From the NCBI RefSeq assembly GCF_001536285.1, contig NZ_FAOZ01000013.1:124001-188000 (forward strand): a stretch of 64,000 nucleotides of DNA, in the 5' to 3' direction. The first letter of the stretch is position 1, and each line of letters begins with the position of its first letter. The translations under genes were made by a program, and so were the position numbers. Source of the DNA: Parafrankia irregularis. Its GTDB lineage: Bacteria; Actinomycetota; Actinomycetes; Frankiales; Frankiaceae. This document shows positions 24,444 through 32,989 of the stretch, one piece after another. The notes beneath the pieces were generated by a model. It was not told the origin of the DNA, searched no databases, and saw only the letters and a program-made list of their open reading frames with translations.

Positions 24444-25424
24444 CTAGCCGGCCCGGTGCGCGGCGGCGAACGCACGCAGCTCGCGGGCGACGTCGGGGCC
24501 GGACGGCTGGTACATGATCTCGCTGAAGCCGGACGCGGCCAGCCTGTCGAGCCCGTCGCGGATGTCCGCGGGGGCCCCGACCATTGTCCGGGTATCGATG
24601 TGGTCCAACAGAAGGTGGTCTCGCTCGGCGAGGTGCGTGACGTGACCCTCGAAGCTGAGCAGGTGACGCTCACCCTCGGGTGCGAGCGCCTCCAGGGCCG
24701 CCCGCCACCGCTCGCCGCCGGGCAGCCGGTCCACCGCCGACGCTCCCCCGAGGGCGTAGGCGGTGTGCCAGGGGATCACCCGCCAGGGCCCGATGGCGGC
24801 GCGCACCCGGGCACACTCGCGGTCCTCGCCGGCGTCCAGCACGGTGCCGGTGACCATCGTCGCGGTCGGCAACGTGGGGTGCACGGGGCCGATCGTCCCG
24901 TCCGCCACCTCGGGGGCCCGCCGGTTGCCTCGTGGTCCGAGAACGCTGAGCCACAGCGGGACCTCGACCGGCCGGGGCGTGGCCATGCCGGGCCAGTGCA
25001 GCATCCGGGCCGGCGCTCCGTCGAGCACGACGGTCTCGCCGGCGAGCAGCCGCCGCAGCGAGCCGACATAGTCGACCATGGCGTCCAGGGGCATCGCCGG
25101 CTGGCCGATCGCCATCCGGGCGGTGTAGCCGGTTCCGAAGCAGGCGCGGAACCGGCCGCCGGACAGCCGCGCGATGGTGGCGATGCCGGACGCCATGGTC
25201 ATGACGGAGCGCTGGGTGGGTATCAGGACGGCGGTCGCGAGCCCGATCCGCGTCGTGCGGGCCGCGGCGAGCGCCAGATGGGCGAACGGATCCTCCCACA
25301 GCGGGGCCGAGTCGAAGATCCACACCCGGGTGTACCCGAGCTCCTCCGCGAGGACGGCGAGCTCCGCGAAGTCGGGGCCCGGCGGCAGCCCGCAGGATAA
25401 CTCGTACTCGCTCACCGGATTCAT
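24444..25424 (-). CDS. Luciferase-like (LLM) class flavin/F420-dependent oxidoreductase
   Basis: A 326-residue TIM-barrel protein with the family landmarks: LAEELGYTRVWIFDSAPLW, TTRIGLATAVLIPTQR, GRFRACFGTGY, and a C-terminal segment GAPADIRDGLDRLAASGFSE typical of F420-dependent members such as methylenetetrahydromethanopterin-reductase-like oxidoreductases. The cofactor (FMNH2 or F420H2) cannot be settled from sequence alone, though F420 is likely given the host. The start is ATG 25424; the frame is open further upstream as low complexity. It is divergent from the DUF1330 operon, with a TetR-type palindrome between them. Confidence 0.85.
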   Translation of the reverse strand: MNPVSEYELSCGLPPGPDFAELAVLAEELGYTRVWIFDSAPLWEDPFAHLALAAARTTRIGLATAVLIPTQRSVMTMASGIATIARLSGGRFRACFGTGYTARMAIGQPAMPLDAMVDYVGSLRRLLAGETVVLDGAPARMLHWPGMATPRPVEVPLWLSVLGPRGNRRAPEVADGTIGPVHPTLPTATMVTGTVLDAGEDRECARVRAAIGPWRVIPWHTAYALGGASAVDRLPGGERWRAALEALAPEGERHLLSFEGHVTHLAERDHLLLDHIDTRTMVGAPADIRDGLDRLAASGFSEIMYQPSGPDVARELRAFAAAHRAG

Positions 25425-25593
25425 GAATCCGTTGTACCGGTCCGGGCATCCGGTCGGAAGCCGAACCGCCGACTTTCCGGACCGCTGGTCCGTTTTCTGT
25501 GGCGGCTGCCGGCGTGGCGGGGCATACTCCCAGCACCGGCCAGCCTGGCCTGCCGGTCGCACGGTAGGCCCAATCGGTGACAGCATTCGACCA

Positions 25594-25607
25594 TGAACGT
25601 ATGTTCA
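25594..25607. promoter_or_regulatory. Palindromic operator candidate of DUF1330-TetR operon
   Basis: TGAAC-GTAT-GTTCA is a perfect palindrome 16 bp before the DUF1330 start and inside the divergent promoter region of the LLM gene. It is the size and type bound by TetR repressors; the TetR gene that ends this operon is the natural candidate. Confidence 0.5.
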
Positions 25608-25622
25608 GGTGAGGAGCCGCCG

Positions 25623-25943
25623 GTGCCCAAGGGGTATGTGATCGTGACCGAGACCATCCACGACCCGGCCGGCATGGCGGCCTACAGCCAGCTCTCCGGC
25701 CGGTCGCTCGCCGAGTACGACGGCCGGGTCCTGGTGGTCGACGACGGTGTCGAGATCCGTGAAGGGTCCTGGCCGGGCAGCCGGACGGTCGTCATCGAGT
25801 TCGCCTCGGTCGAACAGGCCCGTGCCTGGTACGAGTCGGAGAGCTACCAGGCCGCCGCCCCGCTGCGCCGCGCCGCGGCCGACTGCAGCCTCGTCATCGC
25901 GGCGGGCTTCGTCCCACGGCCCGCCCCGACCGCGACCGGCTGA
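25623..25943 (+). CDS. DUF1330 domain protein
   Basis: A 106-residue ferredoxin-like alpha/beta-barrel protein (PKGYVIVTETIHDPAGM; VEIREGSWPGSRTVVIEF; WYESESYQAAAPLRRAAA), matching the DUF1330 family throughout. The function of the family is not established; dimeric alpha-beta-barrel relatives often act as small monooxygenase- or isomerase-like enzymes. GTG 25623 follows GAGGAG and gives the usual family N-terminus; an ATG at 25593 lies in the palindrome and lacks a ribosome site. First gene of a three-gene unit. Confidence 0.82.
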   Translation: MPKGYVIVTETIHDPAGMAAYSQLSGRSLAEYDGRVLVVDDGVEIREGSWPGSRTVVIEFASVEQARAWYESESYQAAAPLRRAAADCSLVIAAGFVPRPAPTATG

Positions 25944-26040
25944 CCCGCCCTCCCCCACGCCCCCCACCCCCACACCACACCGACGGGATGAGGATTCTGA
26001 CAACGATGATGACGAGCCCTTCTGCCACCCGGTGCCAGCG

Positions 26041-26655
26041 ATGACGGCGGAGTCAGCGCGCATCTCGCCGCTGCCGGTCGAACAGTGGAGCGACGACGCG
26101 GCGCAGACCCTGCCCCGCTACTTACGCCGGCCGGAGCTGTTCGCGCCGGACCGCCCGAACGCGCTTCCGATGCCGACCTCGCTGCGGCTGTTCGCCCACC
26201 ACATCCGGCTGACCGAGCCCTGGCTCGCCTTCTCCGAGGTCCTTGTCGGCAAGGATTCGGTGCTGGACCCGGCGCACCGTGAGCTGCTCGTCCTGCGAGT
26301 GGCCTGGCGAACCCGCTCGCAGTACGAGTGGACCCACCATGTCCGCATCGGTCGGGCCTGCGGCGTCACCACCGAACAGATCCACGCCATCCCCCAGGGC
26401 GCCGAGGCCGAGGTGTGGACGCCACTCGAACGCGCGATGATGGCCGCGGTCGACCAGATGATCGACCGATTCCGCGTGGACGACGAGACCTGGCAGGTGC
26501 TCGCGTCCCATCTCGACAAGCCGCGGCTTCTTGAGCTCTCCTTCGTCGTCGGCAGCTATCTCTGCCTGGCGCAGGTTTTCAACAACGTCGGCCTGGAGGC
26601 GGACCCACCCTCCGAGCCCCTGGACGCACCGGCACTTCCGGCACTGGGGGACTGA
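26041..26655 (+). CDS. Carboxymuconolactone decarboxylase (AhpD-like) family protein
   Basis: A 204-residue helical protein with the family core RELLVLRVAWRTRSQYEWTHH followed by VRIGRACGVTTEQI. No CxxC peroxidatic pair is present, so it belongs with the gamma-carboxymuconolactone decarboxylase-like group rather than true AhpD. The Glu and His of the YEWTHH segment are the likely catalytic residues. It is the middle gene of the DUF1330-CMD-TetR unit, only 6 bp before the TetR start. The substrate is unknown. Confidence 0.82.
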   Translation: MTAESARISPLPVEQWSDDAAQTLPRYLRRPELFAPDRPNALPMPTSLRLFAHHIRLTEPWLAFSEVLVGKDSVLDPAHRELLVLRVAWRTRSQYEWTHHVRIGRACGVTTEQIHAIPQGAEAEVWTPLERAMMAAVDQMIDRFRVDDETWQVLASHLDKPRLLELSFVVGSYLCLAQVFNNVGLEADPPSEPLDAPALPALGD

Positions 26656-26661
26656 CCGCCT

Positions 26662-27315
26662 ATGACGACGAATCAGACCACCGGTCAGCGGACCGCGACG
26701 AGGGAGTCGACGACACGCGACCAGTTGCTCGACGCCGCCGAGCAGCTGCTGTTGGAGGAGGGCTACGCCGCCGTCACGTCGCGCCGCGTCGGCGCGCGGG
26801 CCGGGCTCGCCCCGCAGCTGGTGCACTACTACTTCCGGACCATGGACGACCTGTTCCTGCAGGTCTTCCGGCGGCGCGCGGACGTCGGACTGGAACTGCT
26901 CCGCGAGGTGCTGCGCTCCCGCCCAACCCTGCGGCAGCTCTGGGACCTGCGCGAGGCCGGGATCAACACGACCATGCGGTTCAACCTGGAGTTCATGGCG
27001 CTGGCCAACCACCGCAAGGCGATCCGCTCCGCGATCGTCGAGTACTACCGCCAGTACCGGCAGCTCCAGCTGGACGCGTTCACCGCCGCCCTGGCGGATC
27101 TCGGCGTCACACCGGAGCGGTGCCCCCCGCTGGTGGCACAGCTGGTGATGGTCGGCGTCACCCAGCTGGTCGCCATCGACGAGGAGTTCGGGCTGGGGGC
27201 CGGTTACGACACCGTCCTGGCCTACCTCAATGATCAGATCGGCGATCTCACCCGCGGCCACGCGCAGGCACAGGCGCAGGCGCAGGCGCAGGCACAGCAG
27301 CCGCCGGGGCCGTGA
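26662..27315 (+). CDS. TetR-family transcriptional regulator
   Basis: A 217-residue protein with an N-terminal TetR helix-turn-helix (LLDAAEQLLLEEGYAAVTSRR, then VGARAGLAPQLVHYYFRTMDDL, in pieces) and a helical ligand domain. The C-terminus is an (Ala-Gln) repeat tail encoded by a CAGGCG hexanucleotide run (27261-27300). It is cotranscribed with the two enzymes upstream and probably autoregulates through the palindrome at 25594-25607. Confidence 0.85.
   Translation: MTTNQTTGQRTATRESTTRDQLLDAAEQLLLEEGYAAVTSRRVGARAGLAPQLVHYYFRTMDDLFLQVFRRRADVGLELLREVLRSRPTLRQLWDLREAGINTTMRFNLEFMALANHRKAIRSAIVEYYRQYRQLQLDAFTAALADLGVTPERCPPLVAQLVMVGVTQLVAIDEEFGLGAGYDTVLAYLNDQIGDLTRGHAQAQAQAQAQAQQPPGP
27261..27300. 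repeat. CAGGCG hexanucleotide run
   Basis: About six CAGGCG/CAGGCA units encode the Ala-Gln tail of the TetR protein. Length variation would change only the tail. Confidence 0.75.
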
Positions 27316-27431
27316 AACGAGCGACAGCGGCCCGACAGACGGGTGAAAGCGGCGTGCAGGTGCGGTGAAACCGCGGGCAACTACCGTCCCGGGTGTCAGT
27401 TTCACGCCCTTCCCACCCGGAGGAACCCGCT

Positions 27432-28472
27432 TTGGGCGCCGTACCCGCAGTCCAGGCCCGCGGCCTGGTCAAGACGTTCCGTGAACAACGCGCGGTCGAC
27501 GGAATCGACCTCGACGTCCGCCAGGGCGAGATCTTCGGAGTTCTCGGCCCGAACGGAGCCGGCAAGACGACGACCCTGAAGATGCTGGCCACCCTGCTGC
27601 CGATCGACAGCGGGCAGGCCGAGATCTTCGGGGTCGACGTCGCCGCGCATCCGAACCGGGTGCGGCAGCTCATCGGTGTCACCGGGCAGTACGCCTCGGT
27701 CGACGAGGATCTCACCGCCACCGAGAACCTGTGGCTGTTCGGACGTCTGCAGGGGCTGCGCGCCGCCGACGCACGTTCGACGGCGCGGCGCCTGCTGGAG
27801 CAGTTCGGCCTGCAGGAGGCCGCCGACCGCAGGATCGCCGAGTTCTCCGGTGGTATGCGCCGCCGCCTCGACCTGGCCGCCTCCCTGATCACCCGTCCGC
27901 CCCTGATCTTCCTGGACGAACCGACCACCGGCCTCGACCCGCGCACCCGGGGCCAGATGTGGGACACCATCCGCGGCCTGGTCGCCGACGGCTGCACCGT
28001 CCTGCTCACCACCCAGTACCTCGACGAGGCGGACCAGCTCGCCGACCGGGTCTGCGTCATCGACCACGGCCGCAAGGTCGCCGAGGGCACCCCGGACGAC
28101 CTGAAGTCGCAGGTCGGCGAGTCGACCCTGCAGGTCCAGCTGGATTCGGGGGCCGACCAGGCCGCCGCCGCCGAGGTGGTGCGCCGCGTCCTCGCCGAGG
28201 AGCCGGTGCTCACCCCCGAGGCCGGCCGGCTCAACGTCCCGCTCCCGGACGCCGACCGGGCCGCCGACGTGCTGCTCGGCCTGCGCGCCGCCGGGGTCTC
28301 CATCCGCTCGGTCAGCGTCGCACGGCCCACGCTCGACGAGGTGTTCCTCGCCCTCACCGGTCATGACGTCCCGGCGGACGGTTCCGGCACCGACAGCACC
28401 GACAGCACGGACGACATCGACGACGCTGATCGCGCTGACCACGCCGGCTCCGCTCTGGAGGCTGCACGATGA
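27432..28472 (+). CDS. ABC transporter ATP-binding protein, daunorubicin-resistance (DrrA) type
   Basis: A 346-residue ATPase with Walker A GPNGAGKTTT (near residue 38), signature FSGGMRRRLD, Walker B PLIFLDEPTTGLD and a C-terminal extension (VARPTLDEVFLALTGHD) typical of DrrA-like exporters. The last 35 residues are an Asp/Thr/Ser-rich acidic tail. It pairs with the permease that overlaps it by 4 bp (ATGA). Together they would export a hydrophobic compound, possibly a secondary metabolite. The start is probably TTG 27432, 8 nt after CGGAGG; a GTG at 27393 is in frame but has no ribosome site. Confidence 0.88.
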   Translation: MGAVPAVQARGLVKTFREQRAVDGIDLDVRQGEIFGVLGPNGAGKTTTLKMLATLLPIDSGQAEIFGVDVAAHPNRVRQLIGVTGQYASVDEDLTATENLWLFGRLQGLRAADARSTARRLLEQFGLQEAADRRIAEFSGGMRRRLDLAASLITRPPLIFLDEPTTGLDPRTRGQMWDTIRGLVADGCTVLLTTQYLDEADQLADRVCVIDHGRKVAEGTPDDLKSQVGESTLQVQLDSGADQAAAAEVVRRVLAEEPVLTPEAGRLNVPLPDADRAADVLLGLRAAGVSIRSVSVARPTLDEVFLALTGHDVPADGSGTDSTDSTDDIDDADRADHAGSALEAAR

Positions 28473-29374
28473 GCACCACCACCGACGCCGCCACCACGGC
28501 CGCCCGCACCAGCTCCGTCACCGGCACTCCCGCGGCCGCGCCGCTCGCCGGCCGGTCACCGGTCAGGCCGCTCGACACCGAGGCCGCGTTCGCCCGGACC
28601 AAGGGCCGGGTCGGGGCCGGGGACACCGTCGTCCAGACGTTCGCGATGGCCTGGCGGGCGCTGAAGAAGATGCGCCGCAACCCGGAGCAGTTCTTCGACG
28701 TGGCCCTGCAGCCACTGCTGTTCACGGCGATGTTCGCCTACGTCTTCGGTGGCGCGATCTCCGGCGACGTCGACAGCTACCTGCCGTTGCTGATTCCCGG
28801 CATCGTCGCGCAGACGGTGCTCACGACCTGCATGGCCACCGGGACACAGCTACGCGAGGACATGGACAAGGGCGTCTTCGACCGGTTCCGGTCGCTGCCG
28901 ATGTCCCGGGTCGCGCCACTGGCCGGTCCGATGGTCGCCGATCTGGTGCGTTACGTGACCGCCGCCGTGCTCACCTATCTGATGGGCCTTCTGCTCGGGT
29001 ACCGGCCGGGTGGCGGTGTGCCGGGCGTCGCCGGTGCGGTGGTGCTGGCGGTGTTCACCGGCTGGGCGATCGCGTGGGCGTTCACCTGGATCGGCACGAT
29101 CGCCCGCAGCGCCCGCAGCGTGCAGGGGATCTCGATGATGATCCTCTTCCCGCTGACGTTCCTGTCCAACGCGTTCGTCCCGGCGGACACCCTGCCGGGC
29201 TGGCTGGAGACCTTCACGAAGGTCAACCCGGTGTCACATCTCGTCTCCGCGACCCGGGACCTGGCCAACAACGGAACGGTCACCGCCCAGGTCGCCTGGA
29301 CGCTGCTCACCGGACTCGCGGTGATCGCCATCTTCCTGCCGCTGTCCGTCGCCAGCTACCGGCGCAACCTGTGA
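28469..29374 (+). CDS. ABC-2 type transporter permease, DrrB family
   Basis: A 301-residue membrane protein with six hydrophobic segments and the ABC-2/DrrB layout (AMAWRALKKMRRNPEQFFD; LLIPGIVAQTVLTTCMATGTQL, in pieces; PLTFLSNAFVPADTLPGWLE; NPVSHLVSATRDL). The N-terminal 45 residues are cytoplasmic and Ala/Thr-rich. It forms the transmembrane half of the exporter with the preceding ATPase. Its last 141 bp overlap, on the other strand, the 3' end of the SARP-like gene. Confidence 0.88.
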   Translation: MSTTTDAATTAARTSSVTGTPAAAPLAGRSPVRPLDTEAAFARTKGRVGAGDTVVQTFAMAWRALKKMRRNPEQFFDVALQPLLFTAMFAYVFGGAISGDVDSYLPLLIPGIVAQTVLTTCMATGTQLREDMDKGVFDRFRSLPMSRVAPLAGPMVADLVRYVTAAVLTYLMGLLLGYRPGGGVPGVAGAVVLAVFTGWAIAWAFTWIGTIARSARSVQGISMMILFPLTFLSNAFVPADTLPGWLETFTKVNPVSHLVSATRDLANNGTVTAQVAWTLLTGLAVIAIFLPLSVASYRRNL

Positions 29375-32300
29375 GTGCGGGACGAGGCACGAACTCCCGG
29401 CCGGCTCCGGCTTCCCAGCCGGCTCCGTCTTCCCAGCCAGCTCCGTAGTACCAGCCGGCTCCGTAGTACCGGCAAGCCCTGCTCCACCCACCAGACGCAG
29501 CACCGTGTCCCGAGCCTCCTCGAACAGCTCCGCACCGCGACGCTCGCCGAGGCCTGCCTCGACCGCCGACAGCAGGCCCGGCGCGCATCGCTCGATCAGA
29601 TCCGCCACCCACTCCCAGTGCAGCGGGCTGACGATGGACACGTAGTCGAACCGCCGCGCGACCGCGAGCAGCCGAACGGCGTCGTCGATACCGTGCTCTG
29701 GCGCGCCCGCCCTGCCGACAGCACCCCCGGCCGTACCGCCACGCCCGGCTTCATCGGCCTCACCGGCACCGTCTGCCCAGGTCCGCAGATTCCAGGTCGC
29801 GGTCGCGAACAGTGTGGTGCCGAACACCGGGTAGTCGATGTAGCCCGATGCGAGGCCCAACAGCCTGGAGCACCGCGTCAGGCAGGACGCATACAGCTCA
29901 CGACCAACCGAGACCTGCTCGGCGTCGGCCGCATACCGGCTGAACGCGGCCAGCGCCACCGCCTCGCCGAACAGCAGCCAGGGCTCCAGACCACTCTGCG
30001 GCACCCCGGGCAGCGCGATCAGCCGCGTCCGCCGCGCCACCGTCAGATACTCGCGCAGCCCGTCCGGCACCTGGCCGCGAGCGGTCGTGAGCTCCGCCCG
30101 GACCAGGCCCACCATCATCCCGCCGAGCAGCAGGTCGCTCTCCGGCGCGGCCGCGCCGTGGGCGGTCCCCCCGGCCACCCCGTCGGCCCCGGCCCCGTCG
30201 GCCTCGACCCCGTCGGCCGATCCCAGCAGCCCGGCCAGGAGCTCCTCGGCCTCATCGAGCTTGCCGCGGCCGATGGCGTCGACAGCGAGCAGGGTCCGCA
30301 GGTTGGCGGCGTCGTCGAGGGCGCCGAGCCGGCGCAGGACCGGCAGCGCCGTGCGGGCATGGGCCCGCATCGCGGCCGGATCGCCGCGCCGCAGGCTCAG
30401 CGTGGCGAGCTGGGTATGCATACCCGCCGCCAGCCACGGACCGTCCTCGGGCCGGGTCAGCTTCAGAACCCGCTGCGCGGCCTCCACAGCGGCCGCCGAG
30501 TCACCGGCGTTCTCGTGCAGATGCGTCAGCCAGACCAGGGCGAGCATGGCGCAGTGGCGGTCACCGTCACCCACGAGCCGTTCGAGAGCCGCCCGGTTCT
30601 CGACGTACGTCTGCCAGCCGGGCCGCTCGGGGGCTGGATCGACGGCCAGCAGCAGGCGCACACCGGCGGCGACCCGCGGATCACCGGCCGCGTCCGGGCC
30701 GAGTCTTGTCAGCAGCTCGCGAATCGGCGCGGCGTCGCCGTCCCCGAGAGCGACCGCGCTGCTCAGCACCGCCAACGCCGCGGCCCTGGTGACCGGCACC
30801 GCCCGGGGCGGCGGCTCCCAGCCACCGAACGCGTCGCCGATCGCCCCGGTCAACGTCAGGATCCGCGTGTGCTCACCGCGGATGTCCCAGAACCCGGCCA
30901 GCACCGCGACCAGGCCCATCACCGATTCGAGATCACTCTCGGCCAGGGCCGCCCGGAGCTCGTCGGTGAGGTTCGCCTCCTCGGCGGCCACCGCGTCGAC
31001 CGCGTCGAACTGCCCTGCTCCGTAGAGGCTCTCGCCCTGGCGCAGCGCGTAGCGCACCGCCCAGGAGCGCCGCGACCGGCGGGCCGCGGCGAGACCGCCG
31101 GCCTGGGTCAGCCGCAGCAGGCCGAACTCGCGGACGGTCTCCAGCATCTGGTACCGCACACCGCCGGCTGTCTCGCGCACGCTGAGCAGCGACTGGTCGA
31201 CGAGGCTCTGCACCACGTCGACCACGTCGACATCCAGCTCCGGCGCCCGCTCCGCCCCCGGCCCCGGCCCCGGCCCCGGCCCCGGCCCCGGCCCGAGGAT
31301 CTCCTCGGCGGTGTCGAGGGTGAAGCCGTCCTGGAAGACCGCGAGCCAGCGCAGCGCCTGCCGCTCGGGCTCGTCGAGGAGGTTCCACGACCAGTCGATC
31401 ACCGCGAGCAGGGTCCGGTGCCGGTCCGGCGCGCTGCGGTCGCCGCCGCGCAGCAGGGCGAAGCGGTCCGCGAGGCGCCGGTCGATCTCCTCGACCGACA
31501 TGACCCGCACCCGCGCCGCCGCCAGCTCGACGGCCAGCGGCAGGCCGTCCAGCCGGGCGACGACCGCCGCCACGGCCGTGTCGTCGAGGCGGACACCGGG
31601 CCGCGCCGCCACCGCACGTTCACGGAACAGCTCGAGGGCGTCCGCCGACGACAGTGCGCCCAGCGGATACACCCGCTCACCGCCGATCGACAGCGGCGCC
31701 CGGCTGGTGGTCAGCACCCGCAGGTCCGCGGTGGTCGCGACGAGAAAGGCGACCAGCTCCGCGACGGCGGCCACCAGATGCTCGCAGTTGTCGAGCACGA
31801 GCAGGCTGGGCCCGCTCGACAGCTGCTGGGCGATCCGGGCCCGCAGGTCCGCACGCTGCGGCGGTGTCAGCACCGTACGGCTGCTGACCGAATCGCGGAC
31901 GCCGAGCGCGGAGCCGACCTCGCCGAGCAGATCCTCCGGCGCGGCGACACCGACCAGCTCCACCATCCGCACCACGGGCAGTGTGCTGTCCCGGGCGAGC
32001 ACGTTCGCGAGCCTGGTCTTGCCGAGCCCCCCAGGACCGACGATCGACACCACCCGCGCCCCGGCGAGCATCGCCCGCAGGCGCTCGATGTCCCGGTCGC
32101 GCCCCAGCAGCGGGGTGGCATCGTGGCGCAGGCCGGTCCGCACGGCGGGCCGGTCCGCCGCGAGCAGCTCCTGGTGCACCCGGGCGAGCCCGGGCCCGGG
32201 CCCGGTGCCCAGGCGGTCCCGCAGGTCGCGGCGGTAGAACTCGAAGCGCTCCAGGGCGGCACCGGGGCTGCGGACCACAGCCTCGCTACGCAGCAGATCC

Positions 32301-32971
32301 GCCAGCAGTACCTCGTCGTCCGGCCGGCCGGCAACCGCCTCCTCGAGCAGCGGCAGGGCCTCGGCGTGTTCCCCCGCGCGGCCGCGGGCCTGGCCGAGCA
32401 CGGCCCGGGCGGTCGCCAGGTCGGCGATGGCGGCTCGGCGGACGTCCGCGAGCGGACCGTCAGCCAGGGCGCTCTCCTGCGCCACCCGCGGCCGGGCCGC
32501 CGCCGGCTGGCCCGCCACTGGATGGCCGGTCACCAGGGCCGCACCCAGCGCGAGCGCCTGGCGGGCCGCGGCGGCGGCGGCGACCGGATCACCCGGCAGC
32601 AGCTGGCCGGCCTGGACCGCCAGCGCGGCCAGCAACGAGCTGTCGATCTGGTCGGGTGCCAGGTCGAGGCGGTAGCCGCCGCCGTCGCGCACCACCAGAC
32701 CGGCGCCGAGGATCGTCCGCGTCCGCGACACGACGACCTGCAGGCTCTTCACCGCGTTGGCCGTCGGCTCCCCGCGCCAGATCAGGGCAGCGAGCTGCTC
32801 GGCCGGCACCGGCCGCCCACCGGCGGCCGCCAGCGTCGCGAGCAGCGCCTGCGGGCGGTCGCCAGCGACCGGAGTGCCGTTCCAGCGCACCCCGTCAAGC
32901 AGGATGAGGCTCACGCCGCCCACGCGGATCAGTCTAGGCGGGCCCTCCACTGTCGAGCCCAGACCCGCCAC
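29234..32971 (-). CDS. AfsR/SARP-like transcriptional regulator with BTAD and NB-ARC ATPase domains
   Basis: A 1245-residue protein. Residues 10-95 are a winged helix (PQALLATLAAAGGRPVPAEQ; LIWRGEPTANAVKSLQVVVSRTR, in pieces), residues 100-270 a bacterial transcriptional activation (BTAD) domain, and residues 285-560 an NB-ARC-type ATPase (Walker A GPGGLGKTRL near 310; LLVLDNCEHL). The remainder is a helical TPR-like repeat region. Such proteins activate secondary-metabolite or stress genes in actinomycetes. A (GGCCCC)n run near 31260-31294 encodes a Gly-Pro spacer. The C-terminal about 80 residues come from an 18-bp repeat and sequence antisense to drrB, and may be a recent extension. The GTG start at 32971 is uncertain. 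It follows the glutamate-synthase-like gene by 18 bp. Confidence 0.82.
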   Translation of the reverse strand: MAGLGSTVEGPPRLIRVGGVSLILLDGVRWNGTPVAGDRPQALLATLAAAGGRPVPAEQLAALIWRGEPTANAVKSLQVVVSRTRTILGAGLVVRDGGGYRLDLAPDQIDSSLLAALAVQAGQLLPGDPVAAAAAARQALALGAALVTGHPVAGQPAAARPRVAQESALADGPLADVRRAAIADLATARAVLGQARGRAGEHAEALPLLEEAVAGRPDDEVLLADLLRSEAVVRSPGAALERFEFYRRDLRDRLGTGPGPGLARVHQELLAADRPAVRTGLRHDATPLLGRDRDIERLRAMLAGARVVSIVGPGGLGKTRLANVLARDSTLPVVRMVELVGVAAPEDLLGEVGSALGVRDSVSSRTVLTPPQRADLRARIAQQLSSGPSLLVLDNCEHLVAAVAELVAFLVATTADLRVLTTSRAPLSIGGERVYPLGALSSADALELFRERAVAARPGVRLDDTAVAAVVARLDGLPLAVELAAARVRVMSVEEIDRRLADRFALLRGGDRSAPDRHRTLLAVIDWSWNLLDEPERQALRWLAVFQDGFTLDTAEEILGPGPGPGPGPGPGAERAPELDVDVVDVVQSLVDQSLLSVRETAGGVRYQMLETVREFGLLRLTQAGGLAAARRSRRSWAVRYALRQGESLYGAGQFDAVDAVAAEEANLTDELRAALAESDLESVMGLVAVLAGFWDIRGEHTRILTLTGAIGDAFGGWEPPPRAVPVTRAAALAVLSSAVALGDGDAAPIRELLTRLGPDAAGDPRVAAGVRLLLAVDPAPERPGWQTYVENRAALERLVGDGDRHCAMLALVWLTHLHENAGDSAAAVEAAQRVLKLTRPEDGPWLAAGMHTQLATLSLRRGDPAAMRAHARTALPVLRRLGALDDAANLRTLLAVDAIGRGKLDEAEELLAGLLGSADGVEADGAGADGVAGGTAHGAAAPESDLLLGGMMVGLVRAELTTARGQVPDGLREYLTVARRTRLIALPGVPQSGLEPWLLFGEAVALAAFSRYAADAEQVSVGRELYASCLTRCSRLLGLASGYIDYPVFGTTLFATATWNLRTWADGAGEADEAGRGGTAGGAVGRAGAPEHGIDDAVRLLAVARRFDYVSIVSPLHWEWVADLIERCAPGLLSAVEAGLGERRGAELFEEARDTVLRLVGGAGLAGTTEPAGTTELAGKTEPAGKPEPAGSSCLVPHSQVAPVAGDGQRQEDGDHRESGEQRPGDLGGDRSVVGQVPGRGDEM
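29401..29472. repeat. Four copies of an 18-bp tandem repeat
   Basis: Four contiguous units of consensus CCGGCTCCGTCTTCCCAG lie just after the permease stop and inside the 3' end of the minus-strand SARP-like gene, where they encode the hexapeptide repeat EPAG(T/K)(T/K). Confidence 0.85.
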
Positions 32972-32989
32972 CGCCAGCCCGAGCCCGCC

